DNA from: Muricauda sp. SCSIO 65647
GTDB taxonomy: Bacteria > Bacteroidota > Bacteroidia > Flavobacteriales > Flavobacteriaceae
Assembly (NCBI RefSeq): GCF_021534965.1
Contig: NZ_CP091037.1
Location: forward strand, 908,501-972,500
Direction of reading: 5' to 3'
Length of the DNA stretch: 64,000 nucleotides
Shown here in pieces: positions 16,953 to 25,045 of this stretch. The notes beneath the pieces were generated by a model, which was not told where the DNA came from, did not search any database, and saw only the letters and a list, made by a program, of their open reading frames with translations. Position numbers and translations under genes: made by a program. Positions within the stretch are counted from its first letter, which is position 1. Every line of letters begins with the position of its first letter.

Positions 16953-16972
16953 CATCGTTTATTTGAACTTTG
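16953..16972 (-). repeat. Junction motif copy 8, preceded by a hairpin
   Basis: Minus strand CAAAGTTCAAATAAACGATG, in frame with the lipoprotein gene. Upstream, at the end of the 17003-17623 gene, is a perfect 7-base hairpin TGTAAAT/ATTTACA with a 6-base loop. Confidence 0.8.
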
Positions 16973-17002
16973 GTTTAACTCAGTTCTTTATTGTAAATGG
17001 TA

Positions 17003-17623
17003 TTATTTACATTGATCATATTCCTTAACAATTCTTGGCAAATCAGATTCACTTAAAGTTCTATTTTTCAGTTTTGTCACTAAATCTGGGCAATCTGAGA
17101 AATATTTCATTGCACTTTTGCGGAAAGATTTTGTGAACGGACCCACTTTGATCAAAGGAGTTGCTGTTCTCTCATATTTTCGAATCACATAATATTCATT
17201 GTAATCAGTAGGGTAAAACCCTGTAGAGGTCATATTGCCATTAACGTCTTGGCCTGTAAATACTTCGCTTACCATTCTTCCATATAACCTGATTTTGTTG
17301 CCCGTGTAAATTCTTTTGAACAATTGTACTTTGCTTTGTGAGGTTCTTATATATTCAAAAAGGGAAATTTCACCATCGTAACCTTTAAATATCAATTTTT
17401 GGGCACTTGTATAATCATATCTTATTGTTTTTCCTCCTTGATTTTCTTTGAATTTTATTTTTTGGGAGTTGGCAATTGCGGCTCTATTTATCATTGGTAT
17501 TTGTATAAAGCCTTTGAGCGTATCATTATTTCTCAGTATCAGCTCTCCGTATTTCCAATTGTTTTGCCCATATGATGATATGATTGTCAGTAAGAAAAGC
17601 GAAAATATGGTTCTAAATTTCAT
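17003..17623 (-). CDS. Secreted protein of unknown function, 206 residues
   Basis: Signal peptide MKFRTIFSLFLLTIISSYGQ, then a beta-rich domain opening WKYGELILRNNDTLKGFIQI, a layout often seen in Bacteroidetes secreted proteins without known function. It ends KEYDQCK. Upstream lies a 140-base imperfect hairpin (17655-17797); downstream is junction motif copy 8. The AT-richness is like its neighbours and unlike the housekeeping genes in this window, suggesting recent acquisition. Confidence 0.78.
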   Translation of the reverse strand: MKFRTIFSLFLLTIISSYGQNNWKYGELILRNNDTLKGFIQIPMINRAAIANSQKIKFKENQGGKTIRYDYTSAQKLIFKGYDGEISLFEYIRTSQSKVQLFKRIYTGNKIRLYGRMVSEVFTGQDVNGNMTSTGFYPTDYNEYYVIRKYERTATPLIKVGPFTKSFRKSAMKYFSDCPDLVTKLKNRTLSESDLPRIVKEYDQCK

Positions 17624-17654
17624 TAGGGCTATTTAAATTGTTTATAATGGTAAT

Positions 17655-17797
17655 GTGCATGATTAGTTGCACGCCGTCTGCGTTAGCAGCGGGCGAGATG
17701 GCGCGCTGGCCAAAACGGAAAATGTCCGCCTGAAACTAAAGATATTCGATTGCAGGAAATTCACTTGTTGAATTTGCGCCCGCAATTAATTATACAC
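17655..17797. repeat. Long imperfect inverted repeat between two secreted-protein genes
   Basis: Arms GTGCATGATTAGTTGC (17655-17670) and GCAATTAATTATACAC (17782-17797) pair at 13 of 16 positions across a GC-rich 111-base centre that holds further complementary GC blocks. It is non-coding and lies between two same-direction genes. It resembles a cassette recombination site or a large folded transcript element. No recombinase gene was seen in the window. Confidence 0.55.
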
Positions 17798-17800
17798 CGT

Positions 17801-18468
17801 GTTGTAAAACGTTTTCTAAAATCTTATATCAGCTACTTTCTCGTCTTTATAATAAAGTTCGTAAGCTGATTTTAGGTTTTTAGTAGGGATTCCAAAGTAC
17901 AATTCACCAATTAAGTTTTTAGAACTGGCCTCACCAAAATAGACGATACTCAATTTGGGATTATCTTTTTTTCCAAAATTTATAGGTATTTCCAAATTAG
18001 AAAAACCGTCCATGTCATAATCATAAAAATAGTCTTTAACTGATTTGTCAATTGGAGGTCCGTAGGTAATAGGTTTTCCTTTTTTGTCCATTATTTCACT
18101 TTTCCGATAAGCTGGAGAATAAGCTAAACATCCGACAGGACAAGCGTAACCAACAAAATCAGATAATCTGTATCGAATCTTATTCTTGGTATCTAAAAGT
18201 GATAATGCGCTCAATTTGGCTTTATTCTCTGGTTTTGCTTTAATCTTAACTTTGATCAATACTTTACTAAACTCATTATTGGTTATTTTGACTTGACTGA
18301 ATCGGAAAAGTCCTTGCTTGTCGACAGGCTTTGTTTTTTTTATCTGAAATAGGACTCCTTCTTTTGTTATAGTTTGTGAGTGAACGCCAATAGCTGCACA
18401 AAGGAGAATAATGAGGGTTATTCTTTGCATAAATTGTTTAAGTGTTTTTGATTAAAATGTTTTACAAC
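17801..18468. repeat. 15-base inverted repeats flanking a single gene
   Basis: GTTGTAAAACGTTTT (17801-17815) and AAAATGTTTTACAAC (18454-18468) are inverted copies with one mismatch. Between them lies exactly one gene (17816-18430), whose stop codon directly abuts the left copy. The arrangement suggests a mobile single-gene unit. Confidence 0.6.
17816..18430 (-). CDS. Secreted protein of unknown function, 204 residues
   Basis: Signal peptide MQRITLIILLCAAIGVHSQ. The mature part is rich in beta strand and lysine, with one CPVGC pair near the middle and a stretch YFYDYDMDGFSNLEIPINFG. It may be a DUF4352-like immunoglobulin-fold protein, judged only from ITNNEFSKVLIKVKIKAK; this is weak. It is the only gene between the two 15-base inverted repeats, which suggests it travels as a unit. 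Confidence 0.75.
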   Translation of the reverse strand: MQRITLIILLCAAIGVHSQTITKEGVLFQIKKTKPVDKQGLFRFSQVKITNNEFSKVLIKVKIKAKPENKAKLSALSLLDTKNKIRYRLSDFVGYACPVGCLAYSPAYRKSEIMDKKGKPITYGPPIDKSVKDYFYDYDMDGFSNLEIPINFGKKDNPKLSIVYFGEASSKNLIGELYFGIPTKNLKSAYELYYKDEKVADIRF

Positions 18469-18630
18469 ATAGGAATATAGATCATATGGTCTTATGTGTG
18501 AAACTAAGTTAAGATAATTTCAAAGCGTTTCGAGGAGAAAATATTGTAATAATGTTCGTTCTTGTACACGTACAACAAAAAAGATTCTATTATAAATTAT
18601 TGACAATCAGCATTATAAGAAAATTCTTTG
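18469..18630. other. Intergenic, no gene seen
   Basis: AT-rich spacer between the inverted-repeat unit and the tRNA-tail repeats. No open frame or clear site was seen. Confidence 0.35.
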
Positions 18631-18694
18631 TTGGCCTACCAAGACCTGCTTCGGCCACGCTCAGCATAGACTTCTCGCTCTGATTTTGTTGCAC

Positions 18695-18727
18695 AAAAAA
18701 ATCCCACCCCCAATCGGGAGCGGGATT
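18695..18727 (-). terminator. Intrinsic terminator, distal copy
   Basis: Minus strand ATCCCGCTCCC, a short GATT loop, GGGGGTGGGAT and a run of T. This is the copy furthest from the tRNA; the same hairpin recurs at 18804-18837 and 18914-18946. Confidence 0.75.
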
Positions 18728-18803
18728 AGCCCAACTTCGTTGGCCTACTAGGACTTGCTTCGGCCACGCTCAGCATAGACTTCTCGCCCTGATTTTGTTG
18801 CAC

Positions 18804-18837
18804 AAAAAAAATCCCACCCCCAATCGGGAGCGGGATT
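18804..18837 (-). terminator. Intrinsic terminator, middle copy
   Basis: Same hairpin and T-run as at 18914-18946, in the second tandem repeat. Confidence 0.75.
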
Positions 18838-18913
18838 AGCCCAACTTCGTTGGCCTACTAGGACTTGCTTCGGCCACGCTCAGCATAGACTTCTCGCCCT
18901 GATTTTGTTGCAC

Positions 18914-18946
18914 AAAAAAATCCCACCCCCAATCGGGAGCGGGATT
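18914..18946 (-). terminator. Intrinsic terminator of tRNA-Gln
   Basis: GC-rich hairpin followed by seven T on the minus strand, 13 bases after the tRNA 3' end. This is the functional terminator of the tRNA transcript; two further copies lie behind it. Confidence 0.82.
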
Positions 18947-18958
18947 AGCCCAACTTCG

Positions 18959-19030
18959 TTGGCCTACTAGGACTCGAACCTAGAATGACTGAACCAAAAT
19001 CAGTAGTGTTGCCAATTACACCATAGGCCA
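18959..19030 (-). tRNA. tRNA-Gln (anticodon TTG)
   Basis: 72 bases. The acceptor stem TGGCCTA/TAGGCCA, the anticodon arm ACTGA-TTTTGGT-TCAGT (anticodon TTG, reads CAA) and the T-arm CTAGG-TTCGAGT-CCTAG are all intact. The CCA end is not encoded. It stands alone, leftward, with a terminator directly after it. Confidence 0.95.
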
Positions 19031-19220
19031 GTACCATATTCAAAAATCATCCGACTTTTGAGCGTGCAAATTTAAGACAAACTTTCATTACGACAAATAA
19101 ATTTCACCAGAAACCAAGAACGATTGAACGCCCGTCAACCTGTTAAACCTTTTGCAAAAATAACAGGGCATCTGACCAATATTTGGTAAATTCGCCCCGA
19201 TTGGTTAACACCACATTTCT

Positions 19221-22200
19221 ATGTTTGCAAAGAACTTCGCCAAATGGGATACCCTCATCGGATGGGCTTCCTTTACCATCGCCTTGATCGTTTATGCCCT
19301 GACCGTTGAACCCACGGGAAGTTTTTGGGACGCCGGTGAATACATCAGCACCTCTGCCAAATTACAGGTCGGCCACCCCCCAGGGGCGCCACTGCTTCAA
19401 ATGATCGGCGCTTTTTTTGCCATGTTCGCCTTTGGCGATACCACCAAAATTGCCCTGATGGTCAACTGTGTCTCAGTGGTCTCAAGTGCCTTTACCATAC
19501 TTTTCGCCTTTTGGACGATTACCAACCTCGCCAAAAAACTGATTTCGGGCGACAAAAAATTTACCAACACCAAGGCCATTGCCGTTTTGGGCAGTGGTTT
19601 GGTCGGTGCCCTGGCCTTCACCTTTTCTGATAGTTTTTGGTTCAACTCGGCAGAAACGGAAGTCTATGCCGCAGCGAGCCTCATTTTGGCCCTCCTGTTT
19701 TGGCTAGGGCTCAAATGGGTCGACAATTTGCATGAACCCCGGGGCCATCGCTGGCTTTTGCTCATCTGCTTTGTCATCGGGCTTACTTTTGGCATCCATT
19801 TTATGGGCTTCTTGGCCATACCCGCGGTGGGCTTGTTGTTCTATTTCAAGCGCTACAAAACGACCACGGTCAAAAACTTCTTGCTGGCCAATATCGTTGT
19901 CATCGCCCTTTTGATGCTGGTCTACAAATATTCATTGACCTATGTCTTGAAATTATTCGGTTGGAGTGAGGTCTTTTTCATCAACAGTATTGGCCTGCCC
20001 TTTAATTCGGGCACCATTATCATGGGATTGATCTTCATCTCTGCCTTTTATTTCGCCCTGCGTTACACAAGAAAAAACGACTTTCAAACAGGGAACCTCA
20101 TCGTACTTTGCCTAATGTTTCTGGTACTCGGCTTCTCGTCTTGGCTATTGCTTCCGATTCGTGCCAATGCCAAAGTAGTGGTCAATGAGAACAATCCTGA
20201 AGATGCCAGGTCGCTGTTGGCCTATTACAATATGGAGCAATACCCCGGGGTCGATAGCCCGTTCTACGGTGAATATTTCTCAGGTAGCTTTGGCGAGCCC
20301 GGTGACTATGTAGATGATAAGCCCAAATACGAGAAAGATGAAAAATTGGGCAAGTATGTGATCGTCAACAACTATAAAGATGCCATTCAAGGACCGAATC
20401 CGAAACATTTTGGGTTACTGCCCCGTATGTGGAGCCAACAACATGCCGAAAACTACATGCGTTTTTTTGGTGTACTCGATTTTCGCATCAAGGCCGAATA
20501 TATTTCGAACAATGAGCTTCGCGAAGCGGTGAGGCAATTTCGTAGTGCCTATGATTCAGGCGAATTGGATACCGAACAATATCTGCGTTTTTTGAGGGAG
20601 TTTGAAGAATATATCGAAGTAGAGCCCCCCACGTTGTGGCAGAACATCAAATACCTTTTCAATTTTCAATGGGGCTATATGTACGTGCGTTATTTCATGT
20701 GGAATTTCGTAGGCCGCAAGAACGATGTGCAGGGGCGCTATGATGGCAACGGCGAATGGTTGAGCGGTATTGGTTTTATCGATGGCCTGCGTTTGGGAAG
20801 CCAAAAGAACCTGCCCCAAGACTGGCTCGACAATAAAGCGCGAAACACCTACTTCTTTTTGCCCCTACTCTTGGGCATCATCGGTATTGTCTTTCAGATT
20901 TCCAAAAATCCGAAGCAGTTCTGGGTGCTCTTCATGTTTTTCATATTTACCGGAGTAGCGATACAGTTTTACACGAATCCCTATATTTTTCAACCTAGGG
21001 AGCGGGATTATTCACTGGTAGGCTCTTTCTACATTTTTGCCATTTGGATAGGTCTTGGGGTCTATGGACTTTTTGAGGAAGTGCGAAAGCTGTTGAAACC
21101 AAAAATGGCGGCCCCGTTGACCACGATACTGTGCTTGGCAGCGGTACCCTTGTTGATGGCCTTTCAAAATTGGGATGACCACGATCGCTCTGCCAGATAT
21201 ACGGCACGATCTACGGCAAAGTCCTATCTTGACTCTTGCCAAGAAGATGTGGGCGCCATTCTGTTTACCATTGGCGACAATGACACCTTTCCACTTTGGT
21301 ACGTACAAGAAATAGAGGGCCATCGAACCGATGTGCGCATTGTCTGTACCAGCCTCTTTGCCACCGATTGGTATATTGACCAGATGAAGCGAAAGGCCTA
21401 TGAGAGTGACCCGATACCCTCACAATTGACCCATGATAAATACAGTTACGGTACACGTGATGCCGTATATTATCAAAAGGTGGATCCGATTTTTGGCAGG
21501 GAAGTCTCTGAAAGCAGATGGCTGATCAAAGATTTCATGGATTGGATAGGAAGTGATAATCCACAGACAAAGTTCAAATTCATATTAGAGAAAAGTGGGG
21601 CAGATTTGAGTGAATACCCTGAAAGCAACCTTGACGTGGTATACTACCCGACAAATAAAATCAGGGTGCCCGTGAACAAGAAAAATGTACTTGAAAGCGG
21701 TCTGGTGAAAGAAAAAGACAGTGCGCTCATCGTCGATTATATCGATATCGACCTGCCCAGGAGCGCCCTTACCAAGCAAAGGATACTCATGCTCGACCTT
21801 TTGGCCAACAATGATTGGAAACGCCCCATCTATTTTTCTGGCGGAAGCTTTGACAATGGCGAGTACATATGGATGAAAGATTACCTTCAATTAGATGGTC
21901 TTGTTTACAAGCTGGTGCCCATAAAAACCGAATACCAAGGGGTGTTTGAAATGGGCCGAATAGACAGTGATCTGATGTACGATATCGTGACGAAGTGGGA
22001 ATGGGGCAATTCTGGCAGTTCAGCCATTTACCATGATCCGCAGACCCGTTCGCAGGGGCTGTCGTTCAGGGGTAACCTGGCACGCCTTTCAGAACAGCTT
22101 ATCGACGAGGGAAAAATCGAAAAAGCCAAGGAAATCATTGAAATGGCCATGACCAATATGCCTGTCGAACACTTTGGCTTCTATGCCTTTGTAGAGCCAT

Positions 22201-22589
22201 TTGTCGATGGCTATTACAAAGTGGGCGAGACGACCAAGGCACGCGAACTGTTCAACAAGCTAAAGACCATATACCAAGACCGTTTGGCATATTATGCAGG
22301 GGTTCCGTTGGATGAGCAGTATGAAAACATTGAGGACATTCTGGGCGATATGGAAGCCTACCGTCGCAATATTGATATTCTCATTGAGAATATGGACCGT
22401 GATTTTGCCGAAAAGGAAACATTGATCTTCAACGAATATTTGGAACGATTCACACAATTTGCCCCTTCAGAGCGGGAGCTATTGCAAGAACCCGAGCCCG
22501 TTCTCGATAACCAAGATACCCTTGATACCCTAACCGTAGAGGGCGCAGCAGTTGAAATGGATACTGCCACAGCACCCATCGAGGAATAA
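19221..22589 (+). CDS. DUF2723 family multi-pass membrane protein (putative O-glycosyltransferase)
   Basis: 1122 residues. The N-terminal half has about ten membrane helices and the DUF2723 start: AFVYALTVEPTG-like VYALTVEPTGSFWDAGEYIS, then KLQVGHPPGAPLLQMIGAFF. Its PMT/GT-C-like topology has an acidic site (DAGE) in the first periplasmic loop. The C-terminal half is soluble, holds GAILFTIGDNDTFPLWYVQE and ends with TPR-like helices (KAKEIIEMAMTNM, KARELFNKLKTIY). Such proteins are near universal in Bacteroidetes and are classed with lipid-linked sugar transferases; protein O-glycosylation is the likely role, but this is inference. Confidence 0.87.
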   Translation: MFAKNFAKWDTLIGWASFTIALIVYALTVEPTGSFWDAGEYISTSAKLQVGHPPGAPLLQMIGAFFAMFAFGDTTKIALMVNCVSVVSSAFTILFAFWTITNLAKKLISGDKKFTNTKAIAVLGSGLVGALAFTFSDSFWFNSAETEVYAAASLILALLFWLGLKWVDNLHEPRGHRWLLLICFVIGLTFGIHFMGFLAIPAVGLLFYFKRYKTTTVKNFLLANIVVIALLMLVYKYSLTYVLKLFGWSEVFFINSIGLPFNSGTIIMGLIFISAFYFALRYTRKNDFQTGNLIVLCLMFLVLGFSSWLLLPIRANAKVVVNENNPEDARSLLAYYNMEQYPGVDSPFYGEYFSGSFGEPGDYVDDKPKYEKDEKLGKYVIVNNYKDAIQGPNPKHFGLLPRMWSQQHAENYMRFFGVLDFRIKAEYISNNELREAVRQFRSAYDSGELDTEQYLRFLREFEEYIEVEPPTLWQNIKYLFNFQWGYMYVRYFMWNFVGRKNDVQGRYDGNGEWLSGIGFIDGLRLGSQKNLPQDWLDNKARNTYFFLPLLLGIIGIVFQISKNPKQFWVLFMFFIFTGVAIQFYTNPYIFQPRERDYSLVGSFYIFAIWIGLGVYGLFEEVRKLLKPKMAAPLTTILCLAAVPLLMAFQNWDDHDRSARYTARSTAKSYLDSCQEDVGAILFTIGDNDTFPLWYVQEIEGHRTDVRIVCTSLFATDWYIDQMKRKAYESDPIPSQLTHDKYSYGTRDAVYYQKVDPIFGREVSESRWLIKDFMDWIGSDNPQTKFKFILEKSGADLSEYPESNLDVVYYPTNKIRVPVNKKNVLESGLVKEKDSALIVDYIDIDLPRSALTKQRILMLDLLANNDWKRPIYFSGGSFDNGEYIWMKDYLQLDGLVYKLVPIKTEYQGVFEMGRIDSDLMYDIVTKWEWGNSGSSAIYHDPQTRSQGLSFRGNLARLSEQLIDEGKIEKAKEIIEMAMTNMPVEHFGFYAFVEPFVDGYYKVGETTKARELFNKLKTIYQDRLAYYAGVPLDEQYENIEDILGDMEAYRRNIDILIENMDRDFAEKETLIFNEYLERFTQFAPSERELLQEPEPVLDNQDTLDTLTVEGAAVEMDTATAPIEE

Positions 22590-22615
22590 TAAGGCCCTTG
22601 TTTTCGAAGAAATGA

Positions 22616-22912
22616 TTAGATGTACTCGTTGAGAATGCCGATGAGCGTGTTGGCATCTTGCTCACCGCTTTGGCGCCAGACCATCTCTCCTTTTTTGTAG
22701 ATCATCAAAGTGGGCAGCCCCTTGATACGAAGGGCCTGTGAAAGCTCTTTGTTTTTATCGACATCGATTTTGATGACTTTTCCTTTGTCGCCCAAAGCCG
22801 CCGCCACATCGCGAAGAACAGGATGCATCGAAGTAGATTGTTCGTTCCATTCCGCATAGAAGTCCAATAGCACAGGAATGTTCTGATCGATAAGTTCACC
22901 AAACTTTGACAT
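22616..22912 (-). CDS. Thioredoxin-fold protein lacking the CxxC cysteines
   Basis: 98 residues with the length and fold order of thioredoxin: VLLDFYAEW at the start of the active-site helix, VIKIDVDKNKEL, and the cis-proline loop IKGLPTLMIYKKGE. Where thioredoxin has WCGPC the protein has WNEQS (residues 22-26), so both catalytic cysteines are missing and it has no Cys at all. It cannot be a disulfide reductase. A binding or chaperone role is inferred. It is convergent with the DUF2723 gene. The reading WNEQS was checked codon by codon. Confidence 0.85.
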   Translation of the reverse strand: MSKFGELIDQNIPVLLDFYAEWNEQSTSMHPVLRDVAAALGDKGKVIKIDVDKNKELSQALRIKGLPTLMIYKKGEMVWRQSGEQDANTLIGILNEYI

Positions 22913-23003
22913 AAGAAACGATTTGGTTTTCAGGCCAAAAGTAAGAAAAAATGTTAAAGTTATACGTGAGGTCAGGCGTTTGAAGCGTTGATTGTCGTTA
23001 AAT

Positions 23004-24230
23004 TCACGTTAAAGATTTCTTCTTGAGCGTTATCACCGAAATTTCGGGCCAGATTCCCACACGCCCCGGATAGCCAATAAAGCCAAAACCACGGTTCACA
23101 TTGATGAACTGCCCCAATTCTTCATACACACCTGCCCAGTATTTGTAGCGCCACTTCACGGGGCTCCATTTAAACCATCCGGGTATCTCGATACCGAACT
23201 GCATGCCATGCGTATGGCCGCTCAACGTGAGGTGGTAGTGGTGTTCATCTTGAATGACCTCCTGCTCCCAATGTGAAGGATCATGGCTCATCAATATCTT
23301 GAAGTCATTGCCGTTGATTTTTGCCGTTGCCCTTTTGAGGTCACCAGCTTTTTTGAACCCCCCTGCTCCCCAATTCTCTACCCCCACCAAGGCAATGCGC
23401 TGCCCTTCTTTCTCTAAGTAGCGATGTTCATTCAACAAAAGGTCAAAACCCATATTTTTTTGGAGTTGCTTTAAATCTTCAAGGTTCTGGGCTTTGGCAT
23501 CCTCGGTCTCCCAAGAGATATAGTCACCGTAATCATGGTTTCCCAATACCGAAAATTTACCGTCAGGGGCTTCGAGGGTAGCGAACAAATCTTTCCATGG
23601 ATCCATTTCACTGGCCATATTGTTGACCATATCGCCCGTGAACAAGATGACATCGCTTTGCTGTTCGTTGATAAGGTCGACACCGTACTCAATTTTTTTG
23701 CGGTCGTCGAAACTGCCACTGTGTATATCTGATATCTGGGTAATCCGGTACCCGTCAAAGGCATCTGGCAAATCGTCAAATTCAAGCTCGTACTTCAGTA
23801 CTTTATAATTGTACTTGCCCTTGTACATGCCCCAGAGCAGGGCACCAAACGGCAGTGCTGCAATACCTAGGGCAACAGTGCTCAAAAAACGCCTTCTTGC
23901 CGGTAAGCTGAATTCTTTCTGGGTCACGAAGATTTTTTGGTATGCGCCGGTCACCAACCTAAAAATATCCTCAGAAAACAAAAAGATGATGGTGATCAAT
24001 TGAAAAGAGAGCATCGCTATCAAAAATCCGAAAGCATAACTTTTGGGCTTGGTGAGCACCCTACCAGGGCCGCCCCATTGAAACTGATAGACAAAGTTTC
24101 CGATGATCAACAAGGCCAGTAAGATAAAAAGATAGTGTATCCATGGTTGACGTATCGCGGTCTTTATGGCCTGAAGCGCATAAAACGCCAACACGAGGTA
24201 AACGGCAATAAAAAAAATCCAGCGAATCAT
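23004..24230 (-). CDS. Membrane-anchored calcineurin-like metallophosphoesterase
   Basis: 408 residues. The first 150 residues hold four hydrophobic segments; the enzyme domain follows from about residue 160. The metal-site blocks are complete: TQISDIHSGSFD, VILFTGDMVNN, FSVLGNHDYGDY, ILMSHDPSHW and LTLSGHTHGMQFG. Residue pattern and N-terminal membrane part place it with the YaeI/YkuE group, some of which act on lipid A or other phospholipid-type pyrophosphates. The actual substrate is unknown. Confidence 0.9.
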   Translation of the reverse strand: MIRWIFFIAVYLVLAFYALQAIKTAIRQPWIHYLFILLALLIIGNFVYQFQWGGPGRVLTKPKSYAFGFLIAMLSFQLITIIFLFSEDIFRLVTGAYQKIFVTQKEFSLPARRRFLSTVALGIAALPFGALLWGMYKGKYNYKVLKYELEFDDLPDAFDGYRITQISDIHSGSFDDRKKIEYGVDLINEQQSDVILFTGDMVNNMASEMDPWKDLFATLEAPDGKFSVLGNHDYGDYISWETEDAKAQNLEDLKQLQKNMGFDLLLNEHRYLEKEGQRIALVGVENWGAGGFKKAGDLKRATAKINGNDFKILMSHDPSHWEQEVIQDEHHYHLTLSGHTHGMQFGIEIPGWFKWSPVKWRYKYWAGVYEELGQFINVNRGFGFIGYPGRVGIWPEISVITLKKKSLT

Positions 24231-24284
24231 AGCTCTTTTTACAAATATATTTCATTCATGGGCAGCACTTGCCCTTTTACCACA

Positions 24285-25007
24285 CTATTTGAGTGCCTGA
24301 ACAATTTGACGAACGGTCTGTACATTCGTTACAGCTACCTGTGTTTCGTTCAAGTGTTTTTGCGAATTCATGGAGATTTTGTCTTTTATGGAAATCGCCT
24401 CACCGAATGAAGAGCCCGATAGGTGCAGGGCCCGTAACCCTGCCACTTTGAATTTCTTGGCATTATCGGGATGTATGCCCCCACCGGCCATTAAGGTCAT
24501 GTTTTTGGTGGACCCCTGCCATGATCTTAATTTTTTTAATCCTTTATCGGCCGTGGCTTCTTGGCCTGAACTCAACACGGTATCAACTCCCGTGGCCTCA
24601 AGTTGTTTGATGGCTTCCTCCGGATTCGAAACCCAATCAAATGCCCGGTGAAAGACAAACTTCAATGGCCTTGCCAAATCGACCAACTCTTTGGTGCGTT
24701 GCACATCTACGGAAAAATCTTTGTTCAAAACTCCTGAAACGATGCCTTCAACACCCAATTCTTTACAGAATTCGATATCTTGTCCCATCACCTCGAACTC
24801 CGTTTTGGTGTAGGTGAAATGCCCGCTACGGGGGCGCACCAATACATGCACGGGAATCCGGACTTTTTCTTTGACCTTTTTGATGAGCCCATACGAAGGG
24901 GTAATGCCCCCTACACCAAGTTCAGAACACAGTTCGATACGATCGGCTCCCGCGGCTTCGGCATTGATTGCCGATTGCAATGAATTTGCACAGACTTCTA
25001 TGAGCAT
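24285..25007 (-). CDS. cutC: CutC family protein
   Basis: TIM-barrel protein of 240 residues named after E. coli CutC, once linked to copper tolerance; the true activity is uncertain. Recognised from LIEVCANSLQSAINAEAAGA, DRIELCSELGVGGITPSYGL, VHVLVRPRSGHFTYTKTE, KFVFHRAFDWVSNP and LMAGGGIHPDN. Full length. Its start lies 38 bases from the divergent asparaginase gene, so the two promoters share that gap. Confidence 0.93.
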   Translation of the reverse strand: MLIEVCANSLQSAINAEAAGADRIELCSELGVGGITPSYGLIKKVKEKVRIPVHVLVRPRSGHFTYTKTEFEVMGQDIEFCKELGVEGIVSGVLNKDFSVDVQRTKELVDLARPLKFVFHRAFDWVSNPEEAIKQLEATGVDTVLSSGQEATADKGLKKLRSWQGSTKNMTLMAGGGIHPDNAKKFKVAGLRALHLSGSSFGEAISIKDKISMNSQKHLNETQVAVTNVQTVRQIVQALK

Positions 25008-25045
25008 TTGGCTATATTTAGCTCCCTAAAATAAAAATCCATTTC

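Larger units (their letters stand above)
18631..18958 (-). repeat. Three tandem copies of the tRNA-Gln 3' end plus terminator
   Basis: Three direct repeats with 109-110 base period, starting at 18631, 18740 and 18850. Each copy begins with the last 14-17 bases of the adjacent tRNA-Gln (plus strand TTGGCCTACTAGGACT; the first copy diverged to TTGGCCTACCAAGACC), continues with a shared 50-base stretch and ends with the same terminator. The copies are nearly identical, differing mainly in an A-run. They look like repeated duplication of the downstream half of the tRNA gene. Confidence 0.85.

Noticed and set aside
7584-18468. Classical mobile integron or genomic island with integrase
   Set aside because: No tyrosine recombinase, transposase or integrase gene is present in the window; only cassette-like architecture can be claimed.
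18631-18958. CRISPR-like array
   Set aside because: The 109-base units are identical including the would-be spacers, there are no cas genes, and each unit contains a tRNA end and terminator.
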